DNA of 64,000 nucleotides, taken from Desulfuromonadales bacterium (GTDB taxonomy: Bacteria; Desulfobacterota; Desulfuromonadia; Desulfuromonadales; BM103). Positions 53,866 to 63,783 of the stretch are shown here, in pieces (within the stretch, counting starts at the first letter, position 1; every line of letters starts with the position of its first letter). The translations under genes were made by a program, and so were the position numbers. The DNA lies in contig JAQYVY010000005.1 of NCBI GenBank assembly GCA_030145195.1, positions 34,881 through 98,880 on the forward strand, in the 5' to 3' direction. The notes beneath the pieces are model-generated. The model saw only the letters and a list, made by a program, of their open reading frames with translations. It made no database searches and had not been told where the DNA came from.

Positions 53866-53900
53866 AAAACACGGAGGCGAATTGACGCGCTCCGTGTTTT
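53866..53900 (-). terminator. Intrinsic terminator after thrC
   Basis: On the minus strand AAAACACGGAG-N13-CTCCGTGTTTT forms an 11-bp stem followed by TTT, 37 bases beyond the thrC stop. The 222-base gap between the convergent genes (53715-53936) contains nothing else seen. Confidence 0.85.
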
Positions 53901-53936
53901 GTCTTGTCCTGTTTGTTGATGGCGCTCAGCGAATCG

Positions 53937-55325
53937 TTATAGTGCGTTCTCAGACAGGTATGCCTTAATCGTCTCCGTATTGGCTTCGATGGTTGCACAA
54001 CGGCGCTCACGTTCCTCAAGACCATTGAGGCTGATCGGTCGCTCGGGGTTTTTGCCGGTTGCCTGGTTGACAGCATCGGGGAACTTGGCCGGGTGGGCCG
54101 TTGCCAAGCAGATGACGGGGTATTCCCCCCCTGCGAGGTCTTTGCCAGCCTTGACGCCGGTGGCTGTGTGTGGGTCAAGGATGTAACCGGTGGCCGCGTG
54201 AAAATCGCGAATAGTTGCCAGCGTCTGATCATTATCTACGGAAGTCGATAAAAAGACTTCGTTGATGGATGCGACTTGTTCTTTGGTAAAGGCCAGCTGG
54301 CCTGTATCGGAAAACTGCTGCATGGCTGCACTTAGCCGCCCTGAATCTTCCTCAAGGAGGTAGAAGAGATAACGCTCCAGGTTGCTTGCATTCTGGATGT
54401 CCATTGATGGTGAAAAGGTCGGATGGACTTCACTTGCCGAGTAGTCGCCGTCATTAACAAAGCGTGTGAGAATATTATTGGCATTGGTGGCAAGCACCAG
54501 CTTTTCAATTGGCAAACCCATTCGTTTGGCAATGTAACCAGCAAAAATATCGCCAAAATTACCAGTTGGGACCGAGAAGTAGACTTTGTTCGCTCCCGTT
54601 TGTTTGCGCACTTGACCCCAGGCGTAGAAGTAGTAGACCACCTGGGCGAGGACGCGAGCCCAGTTGATCGAGTTGACGGCACCCAGAGCGTACTTTTTCT
54701 TGAAATCAAGATCGCCGAAGGTTTCTTTGACAATCTGTTGGCCGTCGTCGAAAGTCCCTTCAATGGCGAGGTTGAAGACATTTGCATCAGTGACGGTTGT
54801 CATTTGCAGCGCTTGAACCGGTGAAACTTTGCCGTGTGGATGCAGGATGAAGATATTGATGTTCTTTTTGCCCCGCACCCCGTAGATCGCCGCACTGCCC
54901 GTGTCACCGGAGGTGGCTCCGAGAATGTTCATGTGCTCGCCGGATTCCGCCAGCAGGTATTCGAACAGGTTGCCAAGGAACTGCAGGGCAACATCCTTAA
55001 AGGCGAGGGTGGGACCATGAAACAGTTCCAAGAGGTAGAGGCCATCGCGGTGCACGACCGGAGTGATGTCCGGATGCGTGAAGCTGGCATAGGCCCGGTC
55101 GATCATGTTTTTCAGATCAGCGGCCGGAATGTCTTCGATGAAATAGCTCATCACCTGAAAGGCGAGTTCCGGGTAGTTGTATTTAGCCAAAGCGTCGAGA
55201 TCGCCTGGAGTCAGGTGCGGGATACTCTCCGGGAGCAACAGTCCTCCATCTTCGGCCAGGCCCATCATAACGGCTTGTTTAAAGGGAATTCCCTTAACTT
55301 GTCCTCGGGTGCTTTGATATTTCAT
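53937..55325 (-). CDS. thrC: Threonine synthase
   Basis: PLP enzyme converting O-phosphohomoserine to threonine, 462 residues, of the longer (plant-unlike, E. coli/yeast-type) class. The PLP lysine is in GPTLAFKDVALQFLG; GATSGDTGSAAIYGVRGKK and FSVPTGNFGDIFAGYIAKRMG bind the cofactor phosphate. The N-terminus KYQSTRGQVKGIPFKQAVMMGLAEDGGLLLPE is family-typical (quoted in part: GLAEDGGLLLPE). A stretch ending PVICLATAHPAKFPDAV is also characteristic. It stands alone with its own terminator. Confidence 0.96.
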   Translation of the reverse strand: MKYQSTRGQVKGIPFKQAVMMGLAEDGGLLLPESIPHLTPGDLDALAKYNYPELAFQVMSYFIEDIPAADLKNMIDRAYASFTHPDITPVVHRDGLYLLELFHGPTLAFKDVALQFLGNLFEYLLAESGEHMNILGATSGDTGSAAIYGVRGKKNINIFILHPHGKVSPVQALQMTTVTDANVFNLAIEGTFDDGQQIVKETFGDLDFKKKYALGAVNSINWARVLAQVVYYFYAWGQVRKQTGANKVYFSVPTGNFGDIFAGYIAKRMGLPIEKLVLATNANNILTRFVNDGDYSASEVHPTFSPSMDIQNASNLERYLFYLLEEDSGRLSAAMQQFSDTGQLAFTKEQVASINEVFLSTSVDNDQTLATIRDFHAATGYILDPHTATGVKAGKDLAGGEYPVICLATAHPAKFPDAVNQATGKNPERPISLNGLEERERRCATIEANTETIKAYLSENAL

Positions 55326-55458
55326 TTTGTCTCATCCTTCTGATCGTATGTGTGGGCTGCATTTTAACAGGAGTTACCCCTTCAGAAAAGGGGAAACGGG
55401 GAAGAGTAACGCGGAGATTGGGACGGGAAAGAAAAAAATCTTGATTAAGCAAAATTAA

Positions 55459-55487
55459 AGAGGGTAACCCATGGTGGGTTACCCTCT
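55459..55487 (-). terminator. Intrinsic terminator after maeB
   Basis: AGAGGGTAACCCA-N3-TGGGTTACCCTCT: a perfect 13-bp stem with a 3-base loop, followed on the minus strand by TTTAATTTTG. It lies 27 bases past the maeB stop. Confidence 0.85.
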
Positions 55488-55513
55488 AAGTTTGTCGCGT
55501 TCCGTATTACTCG

Positions 55514-57793
55514 TTACTCTTTCTGCTCTTTATTGTTTAGAGAATATTCCTGAGCATCAACAACCGCAACCGCCGCCATGTTGATAATGTCGGCAACGGC
55601 ATCACCCCGTTGCAGAATATGAACTGGTTTCTTCATACCCATGAGGATTGGGCCGATCTGCTCGGCGCCGCCTAGCTTGTGTAGCAGTTTGTAGGCGATG
55701 TTGCCCGACTGGAGGTCGGGGAAGATAAAGACATTGGCGTCCCCTTTAAGCTTGGAGAAGGGGTATTGTTTCTCGACCAATTCCGGGTCGAGGGCCACGT
55801 TGGCCTGCATCTCGCCTTCGATAATCAGGTCGGGGGCCTGAGCCTTGACCAGTGCGGTAGCGCGCTTGACCTTGGTGGTCAGTGGATGCGCAGCGCTACC
55901 GAAGTTGGAGAATGACAGCATGGCCACTTTCGGTTCGAAATCAAACTGACGGGCCTTTTGCGCTGTGAGCAGGGCGGTTTCGGCGAGCTCTTCGGCTGTT
56001 GGCTCGATGGCCACAGTGGTATCGGCAAAGAAGGTCGCTTCCTTCTTGGTGACCATCATGTACATGCCATGAACCTTGGACAGTCCTTCACGTTTACCGA
56101 TGACTTCAAGGGCTGGCCGGATGGTTTCGGGGTAGTGATGATTGATCCCTGAGAGCAGGGTGTCGGCATCGCCCATAAGGACCATCATTGAACCAAAATG
56201 GTTGCGGCTTTTACGGATGGTTCGACGGGCTTCTGCCAAAGTGACACCCTTGCGCTGGCGCATGGTGTAGAATTCTTCGGTATAACTTTTTACCATGTCG
56301 CTGTTGATCGGGTCGATGATGGTGATTCCGGTCAAATCGATGTTTTGATTGGCTGCGATGGTTTTGATTTCGGTCTCATCACCAAGCAGGATCGGCTTGG
56401 CAATACCCTCATCGACCAGAATCTGGGCCGCTCGCAAGATTTTTTCTTCCTCACCTTCGGGGAAGACAATCCGTTTTGGACAAGCCTTGGCCTTGTTGAT
56501 CAGGGTTCGCATAATCTGTTTGGAGCGGCCCTGCATCGCTTCCAGTCGTTCTACATACTCATCCATGTCTTCGATGGGGCGACGCGCAACTCCGGAGTCC
56601 ATGGCGGCCTGTGCGACAGCGGGGGCGACATGCAGCAGGACGCGTGGATCAAAAGGTTTTGGGATGATGTACTCGCGGCCGAACTTGATCTCTTCTCCAG
56701 CATAAGCTTTACGAACCGAGTCTGGGACATCCTCCTTAGCGAGCTCAGCCAGAGCCTTGACAGCCGCCAGTTTCATCTCATCATTGATTGCACTGGCGTG
56801 AGTATCGAGAGCGCCACGAAACAGGAAGGGGAAGCAGAGCACGTTGTTGACCTGGTTGTTATAATCGGAACGGCCAGTGCCGATGATCACATCGTCGCGA
56901 ACGGCCTTGGCTTCCGGCGGAGTAATCTCCGGATCGGGGTTGGCCATGGCAAAGACGATCGGGTCTTTGGCCATGGTTTTAAGCATTTCAGAAGTTAGGG
57001 CACCTTTTGCGGAGACACCGAAGAAGATGTCAGCATCAATCATGGCGTCTTCGAGGGTGCGGGCCTCTGTCTCAGCGGCCAGACGCTCCTTATATGCGTT
57101 CATGCCCTCAGTGCGTCCTTTGTAGATAACACCTTTAGTATCGCAGAGTATGACATTGTTTTTGTCAATACCCATGGTGATAGCAAGATTGGCACAGGCG
57201 ATCCCGGCTGCACCCGCACCGTTGACTACTATTTTACATTTTTCGATTTGTTTGCCTACGATCTCTACAGCATTGAGCATTCCAGCAGCAGAGATGATAG
57301 CAGTACCGTGCTGATCATCGTGGAAGACCGGAATGGTCATGATCTTTTTCAACTCTTCTTCAATATAAAAACATTCTGGCCCCTTGATGTCCTCAAGGTT
57401 GATGCCACCAAAAGTTGGTTCCAGCAATTTGACGGTGCGAATGATTTCGTCTGAGTCCTTGGTGTCCAGCTCAATATCAAACACGTCAATATCAGCAAAA
57501 CTCTTAAATAGGACGCCTTTTCCTTCCATCACTGGCTTACCAGCCAGTGCGCCGATATCACCGAGGCCGAGGACGGCGGTACCGTTGGAGACTACGGCAA
57601 CCAGATTACCCTTTGCGGTATATTTGTAAGCGTCATCAGGATTCTTTTCAATTTCCAGGCATGGCTCAGCGACACCAGGACTATAGGCGAGTGCGAGATC
57701 TCGGCTGGTTGCGCATGGTTTGGTGGTGATAACTTCGATCTTACCTTTGCGTCCCTGACTGTGATAGTCGAGGGCCTCTTGTCGTTTTGACAT
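55514..57793 (-). CDS. maeB: NADP-dependent malic enzyme with phosphotransacetylase domain
   Basis: 759-residue fusion. Residues 1-150: malic enzyme N-domain ([31 protein letters not shown]). Residues about 160-420: NAD(P)-binding domain ([28 protein letters not shown]). Residues about 430-755: a phosphate acetyltransferase-like domain ([48 protein letters not shown] in part), typical of MaeB, where it is regulatory and usually lacks transacetylase activity. It oxidises malate to pyruvate and CO2. Its start is preceded by a GGGAGG site. Promoter with palindrome at 57929-57957. Confidence 0.96.
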   Translation of the reverse strand: MSKRQEALDYHSQGRKGKIEVITTKPCATSRDLALAYSPGVAEPCLEIEKNPDDAYKYTAKGNLVAVVSNGTAVLGLGDIGALAGKPVMEGKGVLFKSFADIDVFDIELDTKDSDEIIRTVKLLEPTFGGINLEDIKGPECFYIEEELKKIMTIPVFHDDQHGTAIISAAGMLNAVEIVGKQIEKCKIVVNGAGAAGIACANLAITMGIDKNNVILCDTKGVIYKGRTEGMNAYKERLAAETEARTLEDAMIDADIFFGVSAKGALTSEMLKTMAKDPIVFAMANPDPEITPPEAKAVRDDVIIGTGRSDYNNQVNNVLCFPFLFRGALDTHASAINDEMKLAAVKALAELAKEDVPDSVRKAYAGEEIKFGREYIIPKPFDPRVLLHVAPAVAQAAMDSGVARRPIEDMDEYVERLEAMQGRSKQIMRTLINKAKACPKRIVFPEGEEEKILRAAQILVDEGIAKPILLGDETEIKTIAANQNIDLTGITIIDPINSDMVKSYTEEFYTMRQRKGVTLAEARRTIRKSRNHFGSMMVLMGDADTLLSGINHHYPETIRPALEVIGKREGLSKVHGMYMMVTKKEATFFADTTVAIEPTAEELAETALLTAQKARQFDFEPKVAMLSFSNFGSAAHPLTTKVKRATALVKAQAPDLIIEGEMQANVALDPELVEKQYPFSKLKGDANVFIFPDLQSGNIAYKLLHKLGGAEQIGPILMGMKKPVHILQRGDAVADIINMAAVAVVDAQEYSLNNKEQKE

Positions 57794-57928
57794 GTCTGTT
57801 AAACCTCCCTGGCCACTGTTGTTTGGCCAATTTAGTCGTTTGCCGAATCATTCACTCAATAGATTTGAGTCGTATGAATTTGATCGGTTTATTGTCTCGG
57901 TAAAACTTTTTAGTGATATTAAATTATT

Positions 57929-57957
57929 TAGATAGTGCTTTTGACAATTATTGTCAA
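57929..57957 (-). promoter_or_regulatory. Putative maeB promoter overlapped by a perfect dyad
   Basis: Minus strand: TTGACA (57957-57952), 17-base spacer, TATCTA (57934-57929). The -35 is part of the perfect palindrome TTGACAATTATTGTCAA (57941-57957), an obvious repressor-type site. The 417-base gap between the divergent maeB and metallophosphatase genes contains no coding frame; it is otherwise AT-rich. Confidence 0.55.
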
Positions 57958-58210
57958 GATAAAACCATGTTATTGAGTGTAATTTGATAGTGATATCAGC
58001 AAAAGGCATGCCAGTGTTGATGTTAACTTCTAAGTGTATAACATAACCCTGTTTGTGATATCGTCAAGTTGTAATTGAGCAAATCTCCAGTATCTTTTTC
58101 TTTCATAATGCGGCCAATATCAACCAAATTGAGCTTTAAACCGCCTCAAATATTCACCCATCGAACAGATGTTTGGTTGAAATAAAAACAGCTAGTTAGA
58201 GCTTTTGCTT

Positions 58211-58702
58211 ATGATTAAAATTGGTGTTCTTTCCGACACACATCTGTTGGATAGCCCTGAAGCGCTGGATTTCCTTGCGGCTTTGGCTGACGACCATTTC
58301 TCCGATGTTGATATGGTTATACATGCTGGTGACGTTGTTGCGCCAGCAGTTTTGAATGTCTTCGGCAATCTGTCGGTGCATGCCGTACGAGGGAACATGG
58401 ACCCTGCTGTCCCCGGAATTCCAATGAGAAAGATTGTTGGTGTTGGCGGCTTTCGGATTGGAATTATGCACGGTTGGGGTCCGCCCAAAGGGTTGGAAAA
58501 ACGTCTTCTCGAAGAATTTTCACACGACCGGATCGATTGCCTGGTTTTTGGTCACAGCCATAAGCCTGTTTGTGTAAGGCGCAACGGCATCCTGCTTTTC
58601 AATCCGGGAAGTCCAACTGATCGGCGTTCCATGGCTTATCATAGTGTCGGTGTATTGGAAATTGATGTGGAAATTAACGGTCAAATCGTCCGAATCGATT
58701 GA
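58211..58702 (+). CDS. YfcE/MJ0936-type metallophosphoesterase
   Basis: Phosphodiesterase of 163 residues with the calcineurin-like motifs in order: GVLSDTHLL, HAGDVVAP, VRGNMD, MHGWGPP and FGHSHKP, binding two metal ions. This compact class hydrolyses phosphodiesters such as cyclic nucleotides or bis-pNPP; the natural substrate is unknown. ATG 58211 is chosen over an in-frame TTG at 58205; no strong ribosome-binding site is present. It is followed by the HIT gene after 55 bases. Confidence 0.93.
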   Translation: MIKIGVLSDTHLLDSPEALDFLAALADDHFSDVDMVIHAGDVVAPAVLNVFGNLSVHAVRGNMDPAVPGIPMRKIVGVGGFRIGIMHGWGPPKGLEKRLLEEFSHDRIDCLVFGHSHKPVCVRRNGILLFNPGSPTDRRSMAYHSVGVLEIDVEINGQIVRID

Positions 58703-58757
58703 ACGTTAATGGCGACCTGAACGCACGGATTCTGAAGCTTTTGCAAGGCGAGGTGTG

Positions 58758-59252
58758 ATGAAGAAATTATGGGCACCCTGGCGCATGGAATATATACAAG
58801 GGCCGCGTGAGGACGAATGCATCTTCTGTGTTCGTGATCTTCCAGACGAAGATGAGGAGCGGTTGGTGCTTTTTCGCGCGGAGCACTGTTTTGTTATGAT
58901 GAATCGTTTCCCGTACTCCAATGGCCATCTTCTGGTTTTGCCCTTTCGTCATCTGCACAATCATAACGAACTGACTCAGGAAGAGGTCTGGGAGATCCAT
59001 CAGTGTATGCTCTTGTGTCAGGAGTCCCTTGAGAATATTTGTTTTGCTCAAGGGTTTAATGTCGGCTGGAATATAGGGGTTGCTTCAGGAGCCGGAGTTG
59101 CCGACCATATCCACCTGCATATTGTGCCGCGCTGGCCCGGCGATACCAACTTTATGCCGGTTCTTGCAGATGTGCGGGTCGTCCCTCAGCATCTTGAAGC
59201 GACCTATGGGCAACTTGCCGAATTTTTTCGCACTAGTAGTCTCGAATCGTGA
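58758..59252 (+). CDS. HIT-family nucleotide hydrolase/phosphorylase
   Basis: Histidine-triad protein of 164 residues. The triad is DHIHLHIVPRW near residue 115. The N-terminus KKLWAPWRMEYIQGP and CIFC near residue 25 are typical of the AP4A-phosphorylase-like bacterial branch; the two cysteines probably bind zinc. It likely cleaves dinucleoside polyphosphates or adenylated molecules. GAGG precedes the adjacent GTG/ATG start; ATG 58758 is used. Next come exbB and exbD after 115 bases. Confidence 0.93.
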   Translation: MKKLWAPWRMEYIQGPREDECIFCVRDLPDEDEERLVLFRAEHCFVMMNRFPYSNGHLLVLPFRHLHNHNELTQEEVWEIHQCMLLCQESLENICFAQGFNVGWNIGVASGAGVADHIHLHIVPRWPGDTNFMPVLADVRVVPQHLEATYGQLAEFFRTSSLES

Positions 59253-59367
59253 GCTGGTTTTCATTGTAATCTTGACCTAAACCCTCTAAAATTACATTGA
59301 TTATTTACCACTGTGTGTTTTTCTTGTTTATCTTATTGAAGTGCCATTTTTAGGGAGTTTATCAAGT

Positions 59368-59967
59368 ATGTGGCAAATCGTTCAAAAGGGCGGATACCTG
59401 ATGTATCCGATTGCGCTCTGCTCTATCTTTGCTTTGGGGATTTTCCTCGAACGTCTTTGGACCTATATTAAAGTCCGGCGTGAAGCCCGGGAACTGGCTC
59501 ATCGGGTTGAACCTCTGGTTGCGAAGGAACGACTCGACGAAGCCATTGCGACCTGTCACAATTCAGACTCCCCATTATCAGAGATATTCCTTTCTGCACT
59601 CCGTTCCGCCGGTCGCAGTCGTGATCGGATCAAAGCTGTTGTTGAAGAAACGGGACGTCGCGAGGCTGCACCCCTGCAGCGCTTCCTCGGTCTGCTCGGA
59701 ACGATTGCCACCATTTCCCCGTTGCTGGGTTTGCTTGGAACGGTTATCGGTATGATCCGCGCGTTCAATGTAATTGCAACTCAGGGGATGGGTACGCCTG
59801 CGACTCTGGGAGGGGGGATCTCGGAAGCGTTGGTCACGACGGCTGCAGGTATGACCGTCGCCATCCCGGTCATCCTTGCCCATCGCTACCTGACCGGCCG
59901 TCTTGACCAATTAATCATTGAGATGGAAGAATACTCTTTACGTCTGGTCGATTTGCTGGGGGAATAA
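59368..59967 (+). CDS. exbB: MotA/TolQ/ExbB proton channel protein
   Basis: Inner-membrane protein of 199 residues with three membrane helices: GYLMYPIALCSIFALGIFLE, then LLGTIATISPLLGLLGTVIG and VTTAAGMTVAIPVILAHRYL. Family motifs GTVIGMIRAF and the Thr-rich channel helix are present. With ExbD and TonB (not in the window) it converts proton-motive force into outer-membrane transport work. GGGAG lies about 10 bases before ATG 59368. ExbD follows immediately. Confidence 0.94.
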   Translation: MWQIVQKGGYLMYPIALCSIFALGIFLERLWTYIKVRREARELAHRVEPLVAKERLDEAIATCHNSDSPLSEIFLSALRSAGRSRDRIKAVVEETGRREAAPLQRFLGLLGTIATISPLLGLLGTVIGMIRAFNVIATQGMGTPATLGGGISEALVTTAAGMTVAIPVILAHRYLTGRLDQLIIEMEEYSLRLVDLLGE

Positions 59968-60372
59968 ATGTCTTTCCTGCCCAAACCGAAAGAAGAACCG
60001 CGTATCGACCTGACACCGATGGTCGATGTGGTTTTTCTCTTACTGATTTTCTTCATGATCTCCACAACTTTTGTCGAGAGTCCCGGGATCTCAATCAAGC
60101 TCCCCGAATCTTCGGCCCAGACGGTCGACCGTGAACCAAAAGAAATCAAGATTTACCTCTCTAAGGAGGGGGATATCTACTATAAAAACAAACAGATATC
60201 CATGACTGACTTTAAAGATGTTCTGGCCGATCACCAGTCGAAGGCCGAACAGACGACGTTCATGTTGCTGGCTGATCAGGAAGCTCTCCACGGCAAAGTT
60301 GTCACCCTTATGGATCTGGCAAGAGACGCTGGGTACTTGAATCTTGCCATCGCGACAGAACAGAAAAAATAG
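59968..60372 (+). CDS. exbD: ExbD/TolR energy-transducing protein
   Basis: Partner of ExbB, 134 residues, with a cytoplasmic start, one membrane helix (VVFLLLIFFMISTTFV) carrying the essential aspartate just before it (TPMVDVVFLLL), and a periplasmic domain. It starts directly after the exbB stop, so translation is coupled. Whether it serves TonB or Tol cannot be decided here because neither tonB nor tolA/tolB is adjacent. Confidence 0.95.
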   Translation: MSFLPKPKEEPRIDLTPMVDVVFLLLIFFMISTTFVESPGISIKLPESSAQTVDREPKEIKIYLSKEGDIYYKNKQISMTDFKDVLADHQSKAEQTTFMLLADQEALHGKVVTLMDLARDAGYLNLAIATEQKK

Positions 60373-60435
60373 CTGTTTAAAATCATTGTGTTGAGTGATG
60401 ATTAGAATGTCAACTTCAGGCGATAAGGTTTTTTA

Positions 60436-61524
60436 ATGAGTCGTACTATTGCGATATTGACCGGTGGTGGAGACTGCCCCGGTTTGAACGCTGTGATTCG
60501 CGGTGTCGTTCGTAGCGCCGTGCTCCAGCGTGGTTGGCGAGTTATTGGTATTGAAGACGGTTTCGATGGTCTGTTGGGAGAACCGCGTTGGCGTGAGCTG
60601 ACCCTTGATGCTGTACGAGGCATCTTGCCGCGTGGCGGCACGATCCTTGGTACGAGTAATCGTGGCAATCCTCTGGCTTACCCGGTAGAGACAAATAATG
60701 GTATTGAACTCGTTGATGTCTCTGATCAGGTTGTTGCGAACGTCCGTGAACTTGGAGTGGATGCGCTGATTGCCGTAGGTGGCGACGGAACTCTTAAAAT
60801 TGCCCGAGCGCTTCAAGAAAAGGGCCTCCCTATGGTCGGGGTGCCGAAAACAATTGATAACGACCTGCGTGGAACCGATGTTACTTTTGGTTACAACACC
60901 GCGGTCGGTATTGTGACTGAAGCCCTGGATCGTCTGCACAGCACCGCTGAAAGCCATCATCGGGTGATGGTGGTCGAGGTCATGGGGCGCGATGCTGGTT
61001 GGATTGCGCTGGAATCGGGCATCGCCGGATCTGCTGATATCATACTGGTTCCTGAAATTCCTTTTAAATTTGACGCTGTGTGTGAGGCGATTCGGCAGCG
61101 TAGGGCTCGTGGCAGCCGTTTCTCAATTGTTGTCGCAGCCGAAGGGGCTTTCCCCTTTGATGGGCAGAAAAGCGTAAAAGTTGCCAGCGATAAGAATTTA
61201 GGCGTCGAACGCCTCGGTGGTATTGGTGCCTTTGTTGCCAACGAGATTTCTCAGCATATGGGCATTGAAACCAGAGTCGTTGTGCTCGGTCATGTCCAGC
61301 GAGGTGGGACTCCTTCTCCTTTTGATCGCATTCTCGGTTCTCGTTTTGGGGTAAGGGCGGTTGAGTTGATTGAAGAAGGGAATTATGGCCGAATGGTCTC
61401 TCTGCGGGGGCGCTCGGTCTGTGATGTTGATATTGTCGATGCTGTTGATTCACTTAATCGAGTCGATCCAGACGGTAATCTTATCAAGGCTGCCGAAGCT
61501 CTCGGAATCATGGTTGGTCGTTGA
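60436..61524 (+). CDS. pfkA: 6-phosphofructokinase
   Basis: Glycolytic kinase of 362 residues. TGGGDCPGLNAVI, AVGGDGTLKIA, VPKTIDNDLRGTD, VEVMGRDAGWIA and RGGTPSPFDRILGSRFG are the conserved motifs. The donor-specificity positions are Gly in GGDGT (104-type) and Lys in PKTIDND (124-type), a combination known in ATP-dependent enzymes of actinobacterial/mixed type rather than pyrophosphate enzymes, which carry Asp at the first site. So ATP is the predicted donor, though Lys makes it worth testing. It overlaps the region just upstream of the MCP gene. Confidence 0.96.
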   Translation: MSRTIAILTGGGDCPGLNAVIRGVVRSAVLQRGWRVIGIEDGFDGLLGEPRWRELTLDAVRGILPRGGTILGTSNRGNPLAYPVETNNGIELVDVSDQVVANVRELGVDALIAVGGDGTLKIARALQEKGLPMVGVPKTIDNDLRGTDVTFGYNTAVGIVTEALDRLHSTAESHHRVMVVEVMGRDAGWIALESGIAGSADIILVPEIPFKFDAVCEAIRQRRARGSRFSIVVAAEGAFPFDGQKSVKVASDKNLGVERLGGIGAFVANEISQHMGIETRVVVLGHVQRGGTPSPFDRILGSRFGVRAVELIEEGNYGRMVSLRGRSVCDVDIVDAVDSLNRVDPDGNLIKAAEALGIMVGR

Positions 61525-61541
61525 TAAAGGAGGAAGTCTCA

Positions 61542-63554
61542 GTGACGGTGAATGAAATCTTAAATGGCAGCAGTGGCAAACGTGATATTGCCTATGCTGC
61601 TGGTGGCATGTTCCTCGGTGTGATGGCCCCCCTCGGCTGGATTATTGTGCGCCTGATTCTTTTCTGGGATGATGGCCAGTCGTTCATGGACCAGATTGTC
61701 GGGGATATCATCAGTACGGAACAAAACCAGTACATGTATCTATATATGTGCGTCGGCACCATGATGGTGCTCGGTTCTTTCGGTTTTTTTATTGGCCGCG
61801 CCTCGCAACAAATTCATGACAGGGCGGTTAAACTTGATCTCTTGAACCATGAAGTTGCAGAACAAAAGGCGACTTCCGAGCGGCGGTTCGCCGACCTGGA
61901 TCGTAGTATCAAAAACTTTCATTCGATCAATACCGACATGCAAAAAAGTGTCAGCCAGCAGGAGGTGTTACGGTTAACGGTCGATGGTTTGCATGAAGTT
62001 ATCGGCTTTGATCGGGTGAATATTCTGATGGTCGATGAGACTGAACAGCTCCTTAGCTTTGCGGTTTGTCGCGGCGCCAACCTTGATGATATCGAAGCAA
62101 ATGCCACTCTGCCCCTTGATGAACGAGCCGGTTGTATCTATAAGTCGATCAATGACCGACAGGTCATGTTGATTGACGACATCACCAAGATGCCGGAAGA
62201 ATATTATCTCCAGCCGCCTTGTGATGTCATTCCGCAGTTGCGTTCGCGCAATTTTATCCTTTGTCCGATCATTGTGCGTGATAAAGCCATTGGCCTGCTG
62301 GCAGTCGATAACAAATACAAACGGCGTAAACTCGAAGATACAGATGTGGATACAGTCAAACTTTTTGCTGACCAGATCTCTTCATCGGTGATGCGAATTA
62401 ACCTGCTTGATGCGGTCGAAACCTTGACTGTTCAGCTTGAACATACCTTCAATGAATTTCTCAAATATCGAGACGAACATGACCAACTTATAAAGTCTTT
62501 GCGCTCTGCTGCTGCATCGACCACAAATGCTACTACAGATATCTCCGGCGGGGCTGGAGTCATTCAGGAATCTGTTAACTCAACGAGTTCTGCGGTGACT
62601 CAAATCTCGATTTCCATTGATCAAGTATCGAATAATTTGAAATCGCTCACCGAGTTCATGGAAAACTCCATCGCCTCAATGACCGAAATCCAGTATACGG
62701 TTGGGGCCGTGGAAGAAAATACTGTCCGTTCCCTCTCCATGTCTGAGACGGTTAAGGACCGCGCCGAACACGGGGTTGAGACAGTGGGCCGAGTGTTGAC
62801 AGGTATGCGCGATACCGTTTCTGCGGTTGAACAGGCCGAGGAGGTTATCAGCAAACTCTCTGCAAAGGGTGAGGAGGTCGGAACCATAACCTCTGTCGTT
62901 ACCAGTTTGACTCAGAAGACCAGCCTGTTGGCGTTGAATGCCGCGATTATTGCTGCTCAGGCTGGTGAGCATGGGCGCTCTTTTGCTGTCGTTGCCGATG
63001 AGGTCAGAAATTTGGCCCAGGAGGCGGCTATTTCGACGGATCAGATCAACCAGATTATTGTAGAAATGCAGGCCTTTACGCTTGATACCGTTAACCACAT
63101 CAAACGGACTCATAGGTTGATTAACGAAGGGATGGGGCAGGGCGAGGAAATGGCGGATGTGTTGTCACAGATTCTTGGCAGCTCCCGTCAGGCGATGGAA
63201 ATGGCCAACGATATTCAAAAGTCAACTCAAGAAATTTCCCAGTCGGTGTCCGGCGTGAGTCGTTCAATTGAAGAACTGGGTGAGATGTCGTCACAGGTCA
63301 GCAATGCTTCGCGTGAAGAGGCTAACGGCGCCAAGAGTATTGTTGCCGCAGTGGAGGCCGTTCGTTCGATGGCTGATGATATGGTGACTTCAACAGCAAA
63401 ACAGGCGGAAAACACCCGCTTAATTGATTCTTCGGTGGATCGGGTCAGCGATATGGCCCATCGAATTTTCGATGAAATGGACGAACGTCGAGAGGGTAGT
63501 CTGCGGGTCATAGAGGATTTGCGGCGGCTTAAGCAGAAGACGACGCTCACTTGA
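61542..63554 (+). CDS. Methyl-accepting chemotaxis protein with GAF domain
   Basis: Chemoreceptor of 670 residues. Two N-terminal membrane helices (GGMFLGVMAPLGWIIVRLIL and MYLYMCVGTMMVLGSFGFFI) flank only about 30 external residues, so ligand sensing is probably cytoplasmic. Residues about 130-290 form a GAF domain (QEVLRLTVDGLHEVIGFDRV, FILCPIIVRDKAIGLLAVDN). The signalling tip is conserved (ALNAAIIAAQAGEHGRSFAVVADEVRNLA, in part). GTG 61542 follows AAGGAGG, spacing 8; the frame also runs upstream to 61521. It could signal to the CheA of 15876-17972, about 35 kb away. Confidence 0.92.
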   Translation: MTVNEILNGSSGKRDIAYAAGGMFLGVMAPLGWIIVRLILFWDDGQSFMDQIVGDIISTEQNQYMYLYMCVGTMMVLGSFGFFIGRASQQIHDRAVKLDLLNHEVAEQKATSERRFADLDRSIKNFHSINTDMQKSVSQQEVLRLTVDGLHEVIGFDRVNILMVDETEQLLSFAVCRGANLDDIEANATLPLDERAGCIYKSINDRQVMLIDDITKMPEEYYLQPPCDVIPQLRSRNFILCPIIVRDKAIGLLAVDNKYKRRKLEDTDVDTVKLFADQISSSVMRINLLDAVETLTVQLEHTFNEFLKYRDEHDQLIKSLRSAAASTTNATTDISGGAGVIQESVNSTSSAVTQISISIDQVSNNLKSLTEFMENSIASMTEIQYTVGAVEENTVRSLSMSETVKDRAEHGVETVGRVLTGMRDTVSAVEQAEEVISKLSAKGEEVGTITSVVTSLTQKTSLLALNAAIIAAQAGEHGRSFAVVADEVRNLAQEAAISTDQINQIIVEMQAFTLDTVNHIKRTHRLINEGMGQGEEMADVLSQILGSSRQAMEMANDIQKSTQEISQSVSGVSRSIEELGEMSSQVSNASREEANGAKSIVAAVEAVRSMADDMVTSTAKQAENTRLIDSSVDRVSDMAHRIFDEMDERREGSLRVIEDLRRLKQKTTLT

Positions 63555-63689
63555 TGTTGCTGGGAAACTGACCCTTATCCCTTTTACCCATGGCTGTGCT
63601 GTGCTCCGAGTTGAATGATTCCTTCATGCCCTCGTTAACGACAATTATTGTGATGACATAGAGCCAATCCCATTCAGTTTTTTGCCGGT

Positions 63690-63736
63690 AAACGAGTGAG
63701 GCGAACACCGCTAATAGGTGTTCACCTCACTCGTTT
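63690..63736. terminator. Bidirectional terminator between MCP and CDF genes
   Basis: AAACGAGTGAGGCGAACACC with GGTGTTCACCTCACTCGTTT forms a 20-bp stem having one C/A mismatch and a 7-base loop. T-rich ends on both sides make it usable for both convergent genes. Confidence 0.85.
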
Positions 63737-63783
63737 AGCGGAATATATATAAGCCTGAAGGATTGAAGACCACTTCTCAGATC

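Noticed and set aside
56198..56998. A 266-codon plus-strand frame opposite maeB
   Set aside because: Antisense shadow of maeB, no start signal and no family.
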